Shown here piece after piece: positions 27,321 through 36,482 of a stretch of 64,000 nt of DNA; position 1 is the stretch's first letter; each line of letters opens with the position of its first letter. The notes under the pieces are model-generated. The model ran no database searches. It saw nothing but the letters and a program-made list of their open reading frames with translations, and was not told where the DNA came from. The position numbers and the translations under genes were made by a program. Origin of the DNA: Aquimarina sp. Aq107 (GTDB lineage Bacteria; Bacteroidota; Bacteroidia; Flavobacteriales; Flavobacteriaceae); the NCBI RefSeq assembly GCF_943733665.1, contig NZ_OX030782.1:4884501-4948500 (forward strand), given 5' to 3'.

Positions 27321-30300
27321 ATGAAGTACATACATAAATTAATAGTGTTTGGTGCTTGCTTTCTACTGTCTTGTTTTCATACTTACGGACAAGGAGAGGT
27401 TACTTATAATGTTAAATCGTATAATGTTTTTAATGGATTATCTAATAATTGGGTTTCTGATATATTTCAAGATGAAGATGGTTTTATGTGGTTTGCGACA
27501 CAATATGGACTTAATAGATTTGATGGACAATCTTATAAAAAATACACCTATACATCAAAAAACTCTAGAAGCTTATCAGGTAATTGGGTAAGATCTATAC
27601 TTCAGTTAAGTGATGGCAAACTCTATATAGGGACTTTAGGTGGGGGAATAGATATTTTAGATCCACATAGTGGAGCATTCGAAAATCTTGAAAAATTAGA
27701 GGGTAAGAAAGATATATTAATGGTCAATAATTTGATCAAACATGGAAAAGATAATCTATGGATATCCTCTACAAGCGGGGCCTATAAATATGTTCCTAAA
27801 ACTCAAAAATTAACTTCGTTTTATAGTAAAAGATCATCAAATATTTCGGTTCTTAACGAAAGAATGTCATTAATAGCCACTAAAGAAGGCTTGTTTGAGG
27901 TAACGGATACTATTACAAAAAAGTTAGAGCTATTTAATGGAAGACTGATTACTAATATTTTTACTTTATCCAACAAGAAGACTATAGTATATATTGCTAA
28001 TGAGTTATATAGCATAGAAAAAAGAAATGACCAATGGGTAAAAGAGAGACTGAATTTTGATAGCTCATATATTAGTAAGCCAACAGACAAATCATTTATT
28101 TTTCAGGATAATCGAGATTGGATTTGGCTAGCCGCAGGAAAAAATATATGGAAATTTTCTCCAGATTTTAAGACACAAATTGTACTTGATGTAGAGGAAT
28201 TATTAGGATATGATTTTTCGGATAGGTTAAGGCTTCTTTGTATTTTTCAGGATAGGGATGATAATTTTTGGATAGGAACTAATGCGGGTGCTTTTCAACT
28301 TATAGAAAATAAACCTTTTAGACATCCTGAGATAGGGGCAATTGGAAACGTTAGAGAGATTGTAGAGTGTCAAGGTAAAATGTGGTTTACATTACCTGAT
28401 GGACTGTATACTTGGGATAAGGCTAAAGGAACACAATTAGAAAAAGTTGTTGATTATAGAATGACATCTTTGGTATGTGCATCTAATGGTTCAGTTTATG
28501 GATTATTTAGGAATGAATCTGTTGGAATATTAAAGATAGATGCAGAAAATGAACGCATAGTTGAGCAAATATTTGAATCTGATAAAATAGTAGGGAATCC
28601 CTGGAGGATTGTTGAAGATGCAAATAAACGTTTATGGATTACTCAATGGGATTATTTGATGGTCTATGATACCACTGATGGCAGTTATTTTAGATTTAAA
28701 GTCACTAAGAAAAATATAGGAATTATTGATTTATTTTTAGACAAGGATGACAATTTATGGTTAGGGACTATAAGTGGAGGTCTTCTTAAGTTTTCTAATG
28801 CTAGCGAAATTGTAGAATCTTCTAATTATAATTTTAAGCGTTTTGTACATAATAAGGATGATTTAAATAGTATTAGTTCTAGTTTGATTCAATCGTTACA
28901 TCAAACAGAAGATGGAAAGCTATGGATGGGAACTGATGGAGGTTTAAATAGCATGGATATCGAAGAAGAGAAGTTCACCCGATATATGCGAAATGATCGA
29001 ATGCCAAGTGATAAAATATTAAATATTACTAGTGATAAAAAAGGAGTATTATGGTTAAGTACAATAAGTAACGGTATAACTTCATTCGATCCTGAGAAAA
29101 ATAAATTTAATACATATACTGTCAAAGATGGTCTATATGATAACTCTATGTTGTTGAGTTCTATTTACCGAGAAGAAGATGGATATATCTGGATGGGAAG
29201 TGAAAGAGGTGTAAATTATTTTAATCCAGAACAAGTAGAGGTTACCTCAGATTATAAACCAAATTTGGTTTGGTCATCTTATGCAAAACACCAAAAGGAT
29301 ACAGTTATTACAGGACATTTTCCGAATAAATTAAATGATGTTATTAAGGTTGGTCCTGATGATCAGAACGTTAGTTTTCAATTTTTAGCTTTAACTTTTA
29401 AAGAACCACAAAATGTTAGATATCAATTTTGGCTGCAAGGGTTTCATAACGATTGGTTGCCATTACAAGAGAAAGGATTGATTACACTATCATATTTACC
29501 CAAAGGAAAATACAAATTACACGTTAGAGCATCTAGTTCAGAGAATAAATGGGAAGTAGTACATGAACCAATATCGATTTTAGTATTGCCTCCTTGGTAT
29601 AAAACTAATTTAGCTTATATATTATATGGTTTATCTTTATTACTGTTGATTTTTTCTTTTTATAAAATCCAGTTAAGAAGAAAAATAGCTGAAACAGAGA
29701 AAGAGCATGTTTCTAGTTTGGCTGAGGTTAAAACACGATGGTTTAATCAGATAGCCCATGAGTTTAGAACACCTCTTACGGTTATTTTAGGAGCTGTAGA
29801 CCAGATAAGAACTAGATCTGCAAAAGATGGTTTGGGTAAAGAAAATAAGCATTTACATCAAATTCAAAATCAGGCAAATCATTTATCGAATCAAGTACAT
29901 CAAATTTTGGAAATTGCACAAATGCAAGAGGATCAATTAGAAATTGATGAACAGGTAGGAGATTTTATTTCTTTTCAGAAATATCTTTTGTATTCATTTA
30001 AGTCTCTTGCCGAAGAAAAAGAAATTTCACTTACATTTTCTAGCAATCAAGAAGAATTGTTAATTTATTATGATGACGATAAGTGGAGAAAAATCACTAC
30101 CAACTTAGTTTCTAATGCTATTAAATATAATAAAATTGGAGGAGAAGTTTCTTTACAAATTAAATGTATTGAAGATGAAGAAAATTCTATCGTCAATGTT
30201 ATTGTAAAGGATTCTGGGATTGGGATTCCTTCCGACTTTATAAAAATTCTATATGACCCTTTTACTAGATCTCAAACAGAAAATCAAAATGGTGTAGGAC

Positions 30301-31199
30301 TTGGATTAACATTAACCAAGGAGCTAGTAGAGTTAATGAAAGGTACTATTAAAGTAGAAAGTAAAGAAGGGTTCGGAACTGTTTTTATTATTAGTGTGCC
30401 TGTAATTAATGTCAATGAAGCCCAGAATTCAGAAGAGATAATTATTTCCGAAGAATCATCTTTACCCATTGTTTTAGTAGCAGAAGATCATAAAGAAGTA
30501 CAAGAATACATAGAGTTTTGTTTAGCATCAAGCTATAAGGTTCTTGTGGCAAATAATGGACAAGAAGCTTGGGATTTATGTCAAAAACATCTTCCTGATC
30601 TGGTAATTTCTGATATTATGATGCCTAAATGGGACGGTATTAAATTAGGTACTATGATTAGAGACAATATAGCAACGAACCATATTCCTCTTATTTATCT
30701 AACAGCTAAGGCTAATCAAAATAGTCAAATCGAAGGTTTAAAAATTGGTGCAGATGCGTATTTAGCAAAACCGTTCGATAGAGAAGAATTATTGATTAGA
30801 GTAAATCACCTGATAGAAACAAGAAAAATACTAAGAGAAAAATATGATCGGGAGGATGTGGGGAATGTCTCAGAAAATCAGGTAATAGATAGCTTTATAC
30901 AATCCGTCATAGACAGCATTAAAAACCATATGGATAATGATGAATTTAATGTACCATTATTAGCAGAAGAATTACATATGAGTAGAGTTCATTTATTTAG
31001 AAAAATTAAAAACCTTACTGGTATGTCTCCGACCAAGTTTATTCGAAAAGTTCGGTTACAACATGCACGTGATTTATTGAAAAACAATGAGTTCACGATT
31101 GCAGAGATCGCATATCAAACAGGGTTTAAAGACCCTGCTTATTTCAGTAGAGTTTATGTAGAAGAATTTGGAAAGCCACCTTCAGAATCAAGAAAGTAA
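27321..31199 (+). CDS. Hybrid two-component system protein (regulator propeller, kinase, receiver, AraC HTH)
   Basis: 1292 residues. Signal peptide (1-23), periplasmic two-component regulator propellers (about 35-680; motifs such as DGFMWFATQYGLNRFD), a Y_Y_Y domain (about 685-755), one membrane helix (about 760-783), HisKA with phospho-His near 814 in IAHEFRTPLT, HATPase with DSGIGIP and GVGLGLTLTKELV, a receiver domain with phospho-Asp near 1097 in SDIMMPKWDG, and a C-terminal AraC HTH (about 1190-1290). Such one-protein systems in Bacteroidota normally sense glycans and control SusC/SusD loci, but no susCD pair is present here. It lies between two GAF-AraC regulators. The domain call is certain; the ligand is unknown. 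Confidence 0.96.
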   Translation: MKYIHKLIVFGACFLLSCFHTYGQGEVTYNVKSYNVFNGLSNNWVSDIFQDEDGFMWFATQYGLNRFDGQSYKKYTYTSKNSRSLSGNWVRSILQLSDGKLYIGTLGGGIDILDPHSGAFENLEKLEGKKDILMVNNLIKHGKDNLWISSTSGAYKYVPKTQKLTSFYSKRSSNISVLNERMSLIATKEGLFEVTDTITKKLELFNGRLITNIFTLSNKKTIVYIANELYSIEKRNDQWVKERLNFDSSYISKPTDKSFIFQDNRDWIWLAAGKNIWKFSPDFKTQIVLDVEELLGYDFSDRLRLLCIFQDRDDNFWIGTNAGAFQLIENKPFRHPEIGAIGNVREIVECQGKMWFTLPDGLYTWDKAKGTQLEKVVDYRMTSLVCASNGSVYGLFRNESVGILKIDAENERIVEQIFESDKIVGNPWRIVEDANKRLWITQWDYLMVYDTTDGSYFRFKVTKKNIGIIDLFLDKDDNLWLGTISGGLLKFSNASEIVESSNYNFKRFVHNKDDLNSISSSLIQSLHQTEDGKLWMGTDGGLNSMDIEEEKFTRYMRNDRMPSDKILNITSDKKGVLWLSTISNGITSFDPEKNKFNTYTVKDGLYDNSMLLSSIYREEDGYIWMGSERGVNYFNPEQVEVTSDYKPNLVWSSYAKHQKDTVITGHFPNKLNDVIKVGPDDQNVSFQFLALTFKEPQNVRYQFWLQGFHNDWLPLQEKGLITLSYLPKGKYKLHVRASSSENKWEVVHEPISILVLPPWYKTNLAYILYGLSLLLLIFSFYKIQLRRKIAETEKEHVSSLAEVKTRWFNQIAHEFRTPLTVILGAVDQIRTRSAKDGLGKENKHLHQIQNQANHLSNQVHQILEIAQMQEDQLEIDEQVGDFISFQKYLLYSFKSLAEEKEISLTFSSNQEELLIYYDDDKWRKITTNLVSNAIKYNKIGGEVSLQIKCIEDEENSIVNVIVKDSGIGIPSDFIKILYDPFTRSQTENQNGVGLGLTLTKELVELMKGTIKVESKEGFGTVFIISVPVINVNEAQNSEEIIISEESSLPIVLVAEDHKEVQEYIEFCLASSYKVLVANNGQEAWDLCQKHLPDLVISDIMMPKWDGIKLGTMIRDNIATNHIPLIYLTAKANQNSQIEGLKIGADAYLAKPFDREELLIRVNHLIETRKILREKYDREDVGNVSENQVIDSFIQSVIDSIKNHMDNDEFNVPLLAEELHMSRVHLFRKIKNLTGMSPTKFIRKVRLQHARDLLKNNEFTIAEIAYQTGFKDPAYFSRVYVEEFGKPPSESRK

Positions 31200-31232
31200 A
31201 CCATAAAACCTCAGTGTTTACAGTAGATAATC

Positions 31233-31275
31233 CATTCATGTAACTGTAGTACAAACATTCGTAACGACAGTACAA
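31233..31275 (+). promoter_or_regulatory. Imperfect tandem repeat upstream of the second GAF-AraC gene
   Basis: CATTC-ATGTAACTGTAGTACAA (31233-31254) is repeated in slightly shorter form at 31256-31275 (CATTC then GTAACGACAGTACAA), and a weaker third piece (ACAGTAGATAA) precedes them. The repeats lie about 130 bp before the ATG at 31404 and could be a binding site for an AraC-type protein, possibly autoregulatory. No perfect TAnnTTTG was found between them and the gene. Confidence 0.35.
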
Positions 31276-31403
31276 CAGAGGATTTAATTCTTGTTTTACC
31301 TTGCTTTTGTAATTGAAAGCAATCAATTCCTGTTTGAATAATATAGCCGCTTTTTTTGTGACTTAATTCAAGCAGTTTTGGTAAGGACAAAAAAAAAATC
31401 AAA

Positions 31404-32654
31404 ATGGACATTAAGAAAAAATCAGGCAATAGTACTGCCGAAGAAATCACTCGTAAGGTTATAATAATATGTATATCATTTGTTGTAATTGCTGTTATGA
31501 TATCGATATTAGATCGTAATTCATTTTCGGTAAGTCACCTACATACAAAATTAAATATATGGTGTATTCTAATCACCTCCCTTCTTTTCTTGTTTTTTGA
31601 GACTAAAGAAACATCAGAATTGTTATTAAATGATTCTTCTATTATTTCTTTTGACCAGAATAGTGCTTTAAATCTTCAGAAGACTAAAAAGAAAGTATAT
31701 CCCAAAAAAGAAAACAAACCAGCAGAGAAAAGTATAAATAGATTATCAATCCCTTATCTTGATGAGGTTTTTGATGAGTTTGAGGATGATTATTTGCAAA
31801 ACGCTCCGATCCAAACAATAGCTATACTAAGTTATTTTGCAACATCACTTTTTGAAAAAAACAATGTAAACGATGTATTATGGGATATTGTAGAAAATTG
31901 TATTTCTCATCTTCATCTAGAAGATTGTGTTATTTATATGTTGGACAAAGAAAAAGAGTATTTGATTCAAAAAGCAGCTTTCGGAAACAAAAACAATGGA
32001 GAGAAGAAAATTGTTAGTCCGATAAAAATTAAGATGGGAGATGGTATTGTCGGAAATGTGGCAAAATCCCAAAGGTATCAACGCATTAATGATGTAAGTA
32101 AAAACAAAGCTTATATTGTTGATGATGAAACTAGAATGTCCGAACTATCAGTACCAATATGTATTGAAGGGAACATTATAGGTGTTTTAGATTCGGAACA
32201 TTCGGAAAAAAACTTTTTTACGAATGATCATGTATTCCTATTCCATTTAATAGCAAAACTCACAGAAAAAAAATTAAAGCAAATCTGTGGTAATAATACT
32301 AGCTGTAATATAACAAATGATAATACATACTATAAGGAACTTGAATTCTTAATGAAAGAAGCAAAATTATATAGAGATCCTAATATAGGTTTAGATAGTG
32401 TAGCACATAAATTAAAAATTAGCAGTAACTATTTGTCTCAGTTAGTGAATAAATTAACTGGAAAAAATTTCGCAGATTATATAAATACATTTAGGGTAGA
32501 AGATGCCAAATTAAAATTAAGGAATACTAATTTTATAAATTATACCATTGTTGGTATTGCTTTAGAATCTGGATTTAACTCTAAATCTACATTTTATAGT
32601 TCGTTTAAAAAAGTGACCGGTATTTCCCCTAGTGTTTATAGAAAAACAGGTTAA
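31404..32654 (+). CDS. Membrane-anchored GAF-domain AraC-type regulator, copy 2
   Basis: 416 residues. Two hydrophobic segments (about 18-36 and 48-66), a GAF domain at about 140-285 (AILSYFATSLFEKNNVNDVLWD ending in NIIGVLDSEHSEKNFF) and an AraC helix-turn-helix at about 305-415 (LDSVAHKLKISSNYLSQLV; ALESGFNSKSTFYSSFKK). It is clearly paralogous to the 26080 product across GAF and HTH but has a different N-terminal membrane region. The stop codon is six bases before the first copy of the 31-bp dyad element (32660), so it is the regulator closest to that element. That makes it a prime candidate to act on it, by position only. Confidence 0.9.
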   Translation: MDIKKKSGNSTAEEITRKVIIICISFVVIAVMISILDRNSFSVSHLHTKLNIWCILITSLLFLFFETKETSELLLNDSSIISFDQNSALNLQKTKKKVYPKKENKPAEKSINRLSIPYLDEVFDEFEDDYLQNAPIQTIAILSYFATSLFEKNNVNDVLWDIVENCISHLHLEDCVIYMLDKEKEYLIQKAAFGNKNNGEKKIVSPIKIKMGDGIVGNVAKSQRYQRINDVSKNKAYIVDDETRMSELSVPICIEGNIIGVLDSEHSEKNFFTNDHVFLFHLIAKLTEKKLKQICGNNTSCNITNDNTYYKELEFLMKEAKLYRDPNIGLDSVAHKLKISSNYLSQLVNKLTGKNFADYINTFRVEDAKLKLRNTNFINYTIVGIALESGFNSKSTFYSSFKKVTGISPSVYRKTG

Positions 32655-32659
32655 AAATG

Positions 32660-32720
32660 TCCCGATTCTTTGAAATTCAAACTTTCCGGATACTTCACGC
32701 TTTAAACTGATCTACATTTA
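32660..32720 (+). promoter_or_regulatory. 31-bp dyad promoter, copy A
   Basis: Interrupted palindrome at 32660-32690 (outer arms TCCCGA / TCCGGA, inner arms TTTGAA-A-TTCAAA), then 22 bp, then -7 element TACATTTA at 32713-32720. No TTG at the -33 position. The outer arms carry one mismatch (position 4), but positions 5 and 27 pair as G-C where other copies pair A-T or G-T. The downstream gene is the propeller lipoprotein at 32793, with a predicted leader near 67 nt, longer than at the other copies. Confidence 0.8.
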
Positions 32721-32792
32721 TTGTCCAGAGTATGTTATAGTTCATTCTGCTAAAGATGCTATAAACATTTTTTGATAATAAATTTGAATATT

Positions 32793-34394
32793 ATGAAAAA
32801 GAATAATTTTTTATATCTGTTCCTAGTAATAGGTTTAATAATAATTAGTTGCAAAAATGATGATTTAATCGTTTTACCCCAAAACCAAAATCCAGGAAAC
32901 TTCTTAATAGGTGTTAGTCAAGTTACAGCAAATAGTTGGTTATTAAATTGGGATGCTGCAATTGACCCAGATGGTGATACTGTTTCGTATACAATAACAC
33001 TAAACGGAGCTGAAATAGCCTCCTCTCTTACAGATACGGAGTATTTATTAGAAGAACTTTCTCCTAATACTAATTATAATGGAACTGTTATAGCTTCTGA
33101 TGGAAACAATGGTACTACTCAAAGCACTTTTTCATTTACCTCAGCTGAAACAACAGGGGATATGGTAGCAATTGCCTGGGAGAAATCCTTTGGAGGTTCT
33201 GAAATTGATGTTGCATATTCAATAGCACTTACCACTGATGGAGGATATGTAATAGCAGGAGTAGCCAATTCTGATGATGGTGATGTAGGAGGAAATAATG
33301 ATGCTGACGGTTTTTTAGGAGGGGATTTTTGGGTAATTAAATTAAATGGTTCAGGAGATTTATTATGGGAAACTAATATTGGAGGCTCTGCTAATGATTA
33401 TGTTTATAGTATACAACAAACATCAGATGGAGGATATATTGCAACAGGATCTAGTAATTCTCAAACAAGTATTGATGGAAGTCCTTCTTTTTTCGATTTT
33501 TGGGTTATAAAATTAGATGCATCTGGAAACGTGATTTGGGAAAATAATTATGGAGGAAGTGGAAATGAGAGTGCGAGATCTATTAACGAAACATCAGATG
33601 GAGGATATATCGTTGCTGGTTTCGCTGGTTCATCAGATGGAAATGTAAGTGGTAATAATGGAAAGGTGGATTTTTGGATCATAAAAATAGATAGTTTAGG
33701 AGCTTTAGAATGGGAAAAAAACTTTGGAGGTAGTGAGTTTGATAGCGCGAGGTCGATAGAGCAGACTAATGATGGTGGGTATATAGTTGGAGGATATACA
33801 GAATCTTTCGATGGTGATGTAAGTAATCATTATGGTGACAGAGATTACTGGATTATAAAACTAGATGCTTCTGGAAACCTTGTCTGGGAAAAATCTCTAG
33901 GAGGCACATTAGAGGATTTTGTTAATGATGTTCATCAAACTATGGATAACGGGTATATCGTAGCAGGATTTTCTGAATCTTCTGATTTTGATGTTAGTAA
34001 TAACAACGGAAAAAAAGATATGTGGATTGTTAAGTTAAATAGCTCAGGAGAAATAGTTTGGGAAACCAGTTTGGGAAGTTCAGAGAGTGATAGCGGTCGA
34101 TCTATTCGGCAAACTACGGATCAAGGATATGTTGTCGCAGGTTACTCTGGAGCAAGTGATGGAGATGTAAGCACTAATAATGGTGGGTATCGAGACTATT
34201 GGATTGTTAAACTAAGTGATTTAGGAGAATTATCTTGGGAAATTAGTGTTGGAGGTCCAGAACCAGATTATGCCAACGCAATTCAGCAAACCAACGATGG
34301 TTATATTGTAACAGGACATGTTCAAGGGCCTGGAGGTGATATTAGTGGTTCTGGTAAAGGTAAATGGGATTATTGGGTAGTAAAGTTAGAATAA
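32793..34394 (+). CDS. Lipoprotein with fibronectin-III-like domain and seven propeller repeats
   Basis: 533 residues from ATG 32793; an earlier ATG at 32772 would put seven residues in front of the signal peptide. Lipobox IIISC followed by KNDD. A fibronectin-III-like domain (about 30-120; SWLLNWDAAIDPDGD, NTNYNGTVIASDG) precedes seven units starting EKSFGG, ETNIGG, ENNYGG, EKNFGG, EKSLGG, ETSLGS and EISVGG. The units match those of the two lipoproteins at 7035-9880, so the family occurs in two separate clusters here. It is the first gene preceded by the 31-bp dyad promoter and has its own strong terminator. Surface display is likely; function unknown. Confidence 0.88.
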   Translation: MKKNNFLYLFLVIGLIIISCKNDDLIVLPQNQNPGNFLIGVSQVTANSWLLNWDAAIDPDGDTVSYTITLNGAEIASSLTDTEYLLEELSPNTNYNGTVIASDGNNGTTQSTFSFTSAETTGDMVAIAWEKSFGGSEIDVAYSIALTTDGGYVIAGVANSDDGDVGGNNDADGFLGGDFWVIKLNGSGDLLWETNIGGSANDYVYSIQQTSDGGYIATGSSNSQTSIDGSPSFFDFWVIKLDASGNVIWENNYGGSGNESARSINETSDGGYIVAGFAGSSDGNVSGNNGKVDFWIIKIDSLGALEWEKNFGGSEFDSARSIEQTNDGGYIVGGYTESFDGDVSNHYGDRDYWIIKLDASGNLVWEKSLGGTLEDFVNDVHQTMDNGYIVAGFSESSDFDVSNNNGKKDMWIVKLNSSGEIVWETSLGSSESDSGRSIRQTTDQGYVVAGYSGASDGDVSTNNGGYRDYWIVKLSDLGELSWEISVGGPEPDYANAIQQTNDGYIVTGHVQGPGGDISGSGKGKWDYWVVKLE

Positions 34395-34456
34395 ACGGTT
34401 AGACAAAATTATGTAGTGATAGAGTTTTTTTGTCCAATTTGCTTTTCATTACTTGT

Positions 34457-34504
34457 GGATCCTCATTATCTAACCTAACCGCAGTGATGAGGATCCTTTT
34501 TTTT
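34457..34504 (+). terminator. Intrinsic terminator after the 32793 lipoprotein gene
   Basis: Perfect 10-bp stem GGATCCTCAT (34457-34466) with ATGAGGATCC (34487-34496), 20-nt loop and a run of eight T's. Confidence 0.9.
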
Positions 34505-34515
34505 AAATTTAAGAT

Positions 34516-35826
34516 ATGAAACGATTTACATTAATTTTAGTATGTACCATTTCTACTTGTTTTTTTGGGTATTCTTGTTTTTGGGATTATGACACTATAG
34601 AAATGGAAAGAATGCAGTTTCCTGATGTAATTGAATTAATATCAGGAAAGTTTTTAAGGCATTCACCTGAGTTTTATCAATGGCGAATACAAGATAGAGA
34701 ACGAAAATTGCAAAACTCCCCAGATAACTTAGGACTATATGATGATCTTGCAGTTGCATATTCAAAAATTGGTGATGATCCTAAAGCAATTCAAATTATT
34801 CTAAAAAAGGATAGTATCGCTCCTAATAACTATAAAACATATGCTAACCTCGGAACTTTCTACATCCATAATAATCAATTAGAAAAAGGAATAGAATATA
34901 TTGACAAAGCAATTGCAATAAATCCAGAAGCTCATTTCGGAAGAGAGATTTATCAACGACATTTAGTTGAATATGTACTAAGTAAAAGGAAAAATGGAAA
35001 AGTTGTTCTTCCATTATCATTGGGATTTGATGATACTCGTGGAGGTTTTCCTATAAAGACATTTGATAATTTTTATACTTTTATAAGTGATAAATACTAT
35101 AGTAAGAAAGCAGATACTATAGAAAAGAAATTATTGCCAAAAGAAGAACTTCAAAAAGCAATCAAGGGTGTCATGGGGATGATGAAGTTTGGTAATTATG
35201 ACTCACCAATTTTACTAGAAGCCCTAGGAGATTTATTAATGGCAAGTGGTTGGAAAAGTGGAGCAAGACAATTAGCCGCAAGAGCATATTTTAAGGCTTC
35301 TTACCACAGCAAAGAAAAAGCTACAAAGGAGTTGTATGATCAGAAGATTGCACTTACACTCTATTACCAATATACAAAAAGAAGAGGTGATCGATTTACA
35401 ATCGATGAGCTAGAAAAATCATTAAAAGAGGAAATTACAGAAGGAACTGCGTATTATGAAAAAATACGTAAAGACGAGATCAGGTGGATAGAACTTGGCA
35501 AAGATCCGGAGATTGAGTTTTCAAAAAAATATTATCAAGAACCATCACTTGGGACACGAATTCAGGAAGCAAATACTTCAATAGATATAGTTGAAAATAA
35601 TTATCAAAAATATAAACCAGATGAGACGACTCATCTAAAACTATCGTCTAAAGACACTATTTTTTTGAAGGATAATCTAGAAACTGAAACTGATACAAAG
35701 CTAGTAAAAGAACAAAAGGTAACAGATAATAATCAAACGAATATACCTACCATAGTTTTCTTCATAATTCCTATTGCTATTATTATTCTTGTCTATATAA
35801 TTAAAGTTCATGGAACAAAATTTTAG
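34516..35826 (+). CDS. TPR-containing exported protein with C-terminal membrane helix
   Basis: 436 residues. N-terminal signal or anchor (1-21) ending FFGYSC, then WDYDTIEMERMQFPD. TPR-like helices run from about 65 to 150 (NLGLYDDLAVAYSKIGDDPKAIQI; YANLGTFYIHNNQLEKGIEYIDKAIAINPEA). A long helical charged middle follows, and a membrane helix sits at about 408-428 (TIVFFIIPIAIIILVYII). This resembles a Bacteroidota family of TPR proteins beginning CxWDYDT; its biochemical role is not known to me. It is followed after 33 bp by the small exported protein at 35860, suggesting co-transcription. The ATG is 11 bp after the preceding terminator's T tail, so its promoter must overlap that terminator or lie before it. 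Confidence 0.8.
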   Translation: MKRFTLILVCTISTCFFGYSCFWDYDTIEMERMQFPDVIELISGKFLRHSPEFYQWRIQDRERKLQNSPDNLGLYDDLAVAYSKIGDDPKAIQIILKKDSIAPNNYKTYANLGTFYIHNNQLEKGIEYIDKAIAINPEAHFGREIYQRHLVEYVLSKRKNGKVVLPLSLGFDDTRGGFPIKTFDNFYTFISDKYYSKKADTIEKKLLPKEELQKAIKGVMGMMKFGNYDSPILLEALGDLLMASGWKSGARQLAARAYFKASYHSKEKATKELYDQKIALTLYYQYTKRRGDRFTIDELEKSLKEEITEGTAYYEKIRKDEIRWIELGKDPEIEFSKKYYQEPSLGTRIQEANTSIDIVENNYQKYKPDETTHLKLSSKDTIFLKDNLETETDTKLVKEQKVTDNNQTNIPTIVFFIIPIAIIILVYIIKVHGTKF

Positions 35827-35859
35827 TAAAACTCTTTTGCAAAAGAAATCATATCTAAA

Positions 35860-36363
35860 ATGAGGTATATAGTATTTTTTATTGCGTTAGTTAGTATTTC
35901 CGCATCTCATGCGCAACATTGCCCTTGGGATTTGTCGTCAATTGTAATAGTTGATGTTAGTGAATCTAAAACAGGGAAAACAATCAATGGTCTGAAAATT
36001 ATTGTAACAGATTCTAAAGGAAATCCGTATGAAAATGAATCTTATGGAGAAAACAGAACAAATGAATTGGTGTTTACTCAAAATATAGACAAGATTATAC
36101 AGAAACGCTCTAGTTTTAATCAATTCCCATTATGTAATGGTTGCTATATACTAATAGTCTCGGGAAAAGGGAAATTGTATGAGAAATTTATAATGATAAA
36201 AGATACTACTTTCAAAAAAAGACAACATTTTGAAACCAAAATCGTAAAAATTAAGCCGGAAAATACTCAAAGCCTCTGTAGAGAAAATCCTATTTGGAGT
36301 AACAATGATTTTTTAAACAAAATGAAGATTAATGTACTATTAAACAAGAGGGGTCTTCCATAA
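35860..36363 (+). CDS. Small exported protein of unknown function
   Basis: 167 residues, signal peptide MRYIVFFIALVSISASHAQ. The mature N-terminus CPWDLSSIVIVDVSES and the segment QFPLCNGCYILIVSGKGK suggest a small beta-sandwich of the carboxypeptidase-regulatory or peptidase-associated type (a transthyretin-like pattern of a modifiable substituent in GKTINGLKIIVTDSKGNPY), but I cannot assign a family. It probably shares a transcript with the TPR gene 33 bp upstream. Cys residues in CNGC and the N-terminal C may form a disulfide or bind metal. Low functional certainty. Confidence 0.7.
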   Translation: MRYIVFFIALVSISASHAQHCPWDLSSIVIVDVSESKTGKTINGLKIIVTDSKGNPYENESYGENRTNELVFTQNIDKIIQKRSSFNQFPLCNGCYILIVSGKGKLYEKFIMIKDTTFKKRQHFETKIVKIKPENTQSLCRENPIWSNNDFLNKMKINVLLNKRGLP

Positions 36364-36396
36364 TAGATATGACATCTTTAAAAGTCCTAAATAATA

Positions 36397-36457
36397 TCCG
36401 GATTCTTTGAAATTCAATGTTTTCGGACATCTAAGAGCAAGAGTCACAATACTTTTA
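36397..36457 (+). promoter_or_regulatory. 31-bp dyad promoter, copy B
   Basis: Palindrome at 36397-36427 (arms TCCGGA / TTCGGA, core TTTGAAATTCAA), 22-bp spacer, -7 element TACTTTTA at 36450-36457. The gene starts at 36483, 26 bp beyond the -7 element, so the leader is about 20 nt. No -33 TTG. Confidence 0.82.
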
Positions 36458-36482
36458 ATGTATTAACTAAAAATTATTTTAC

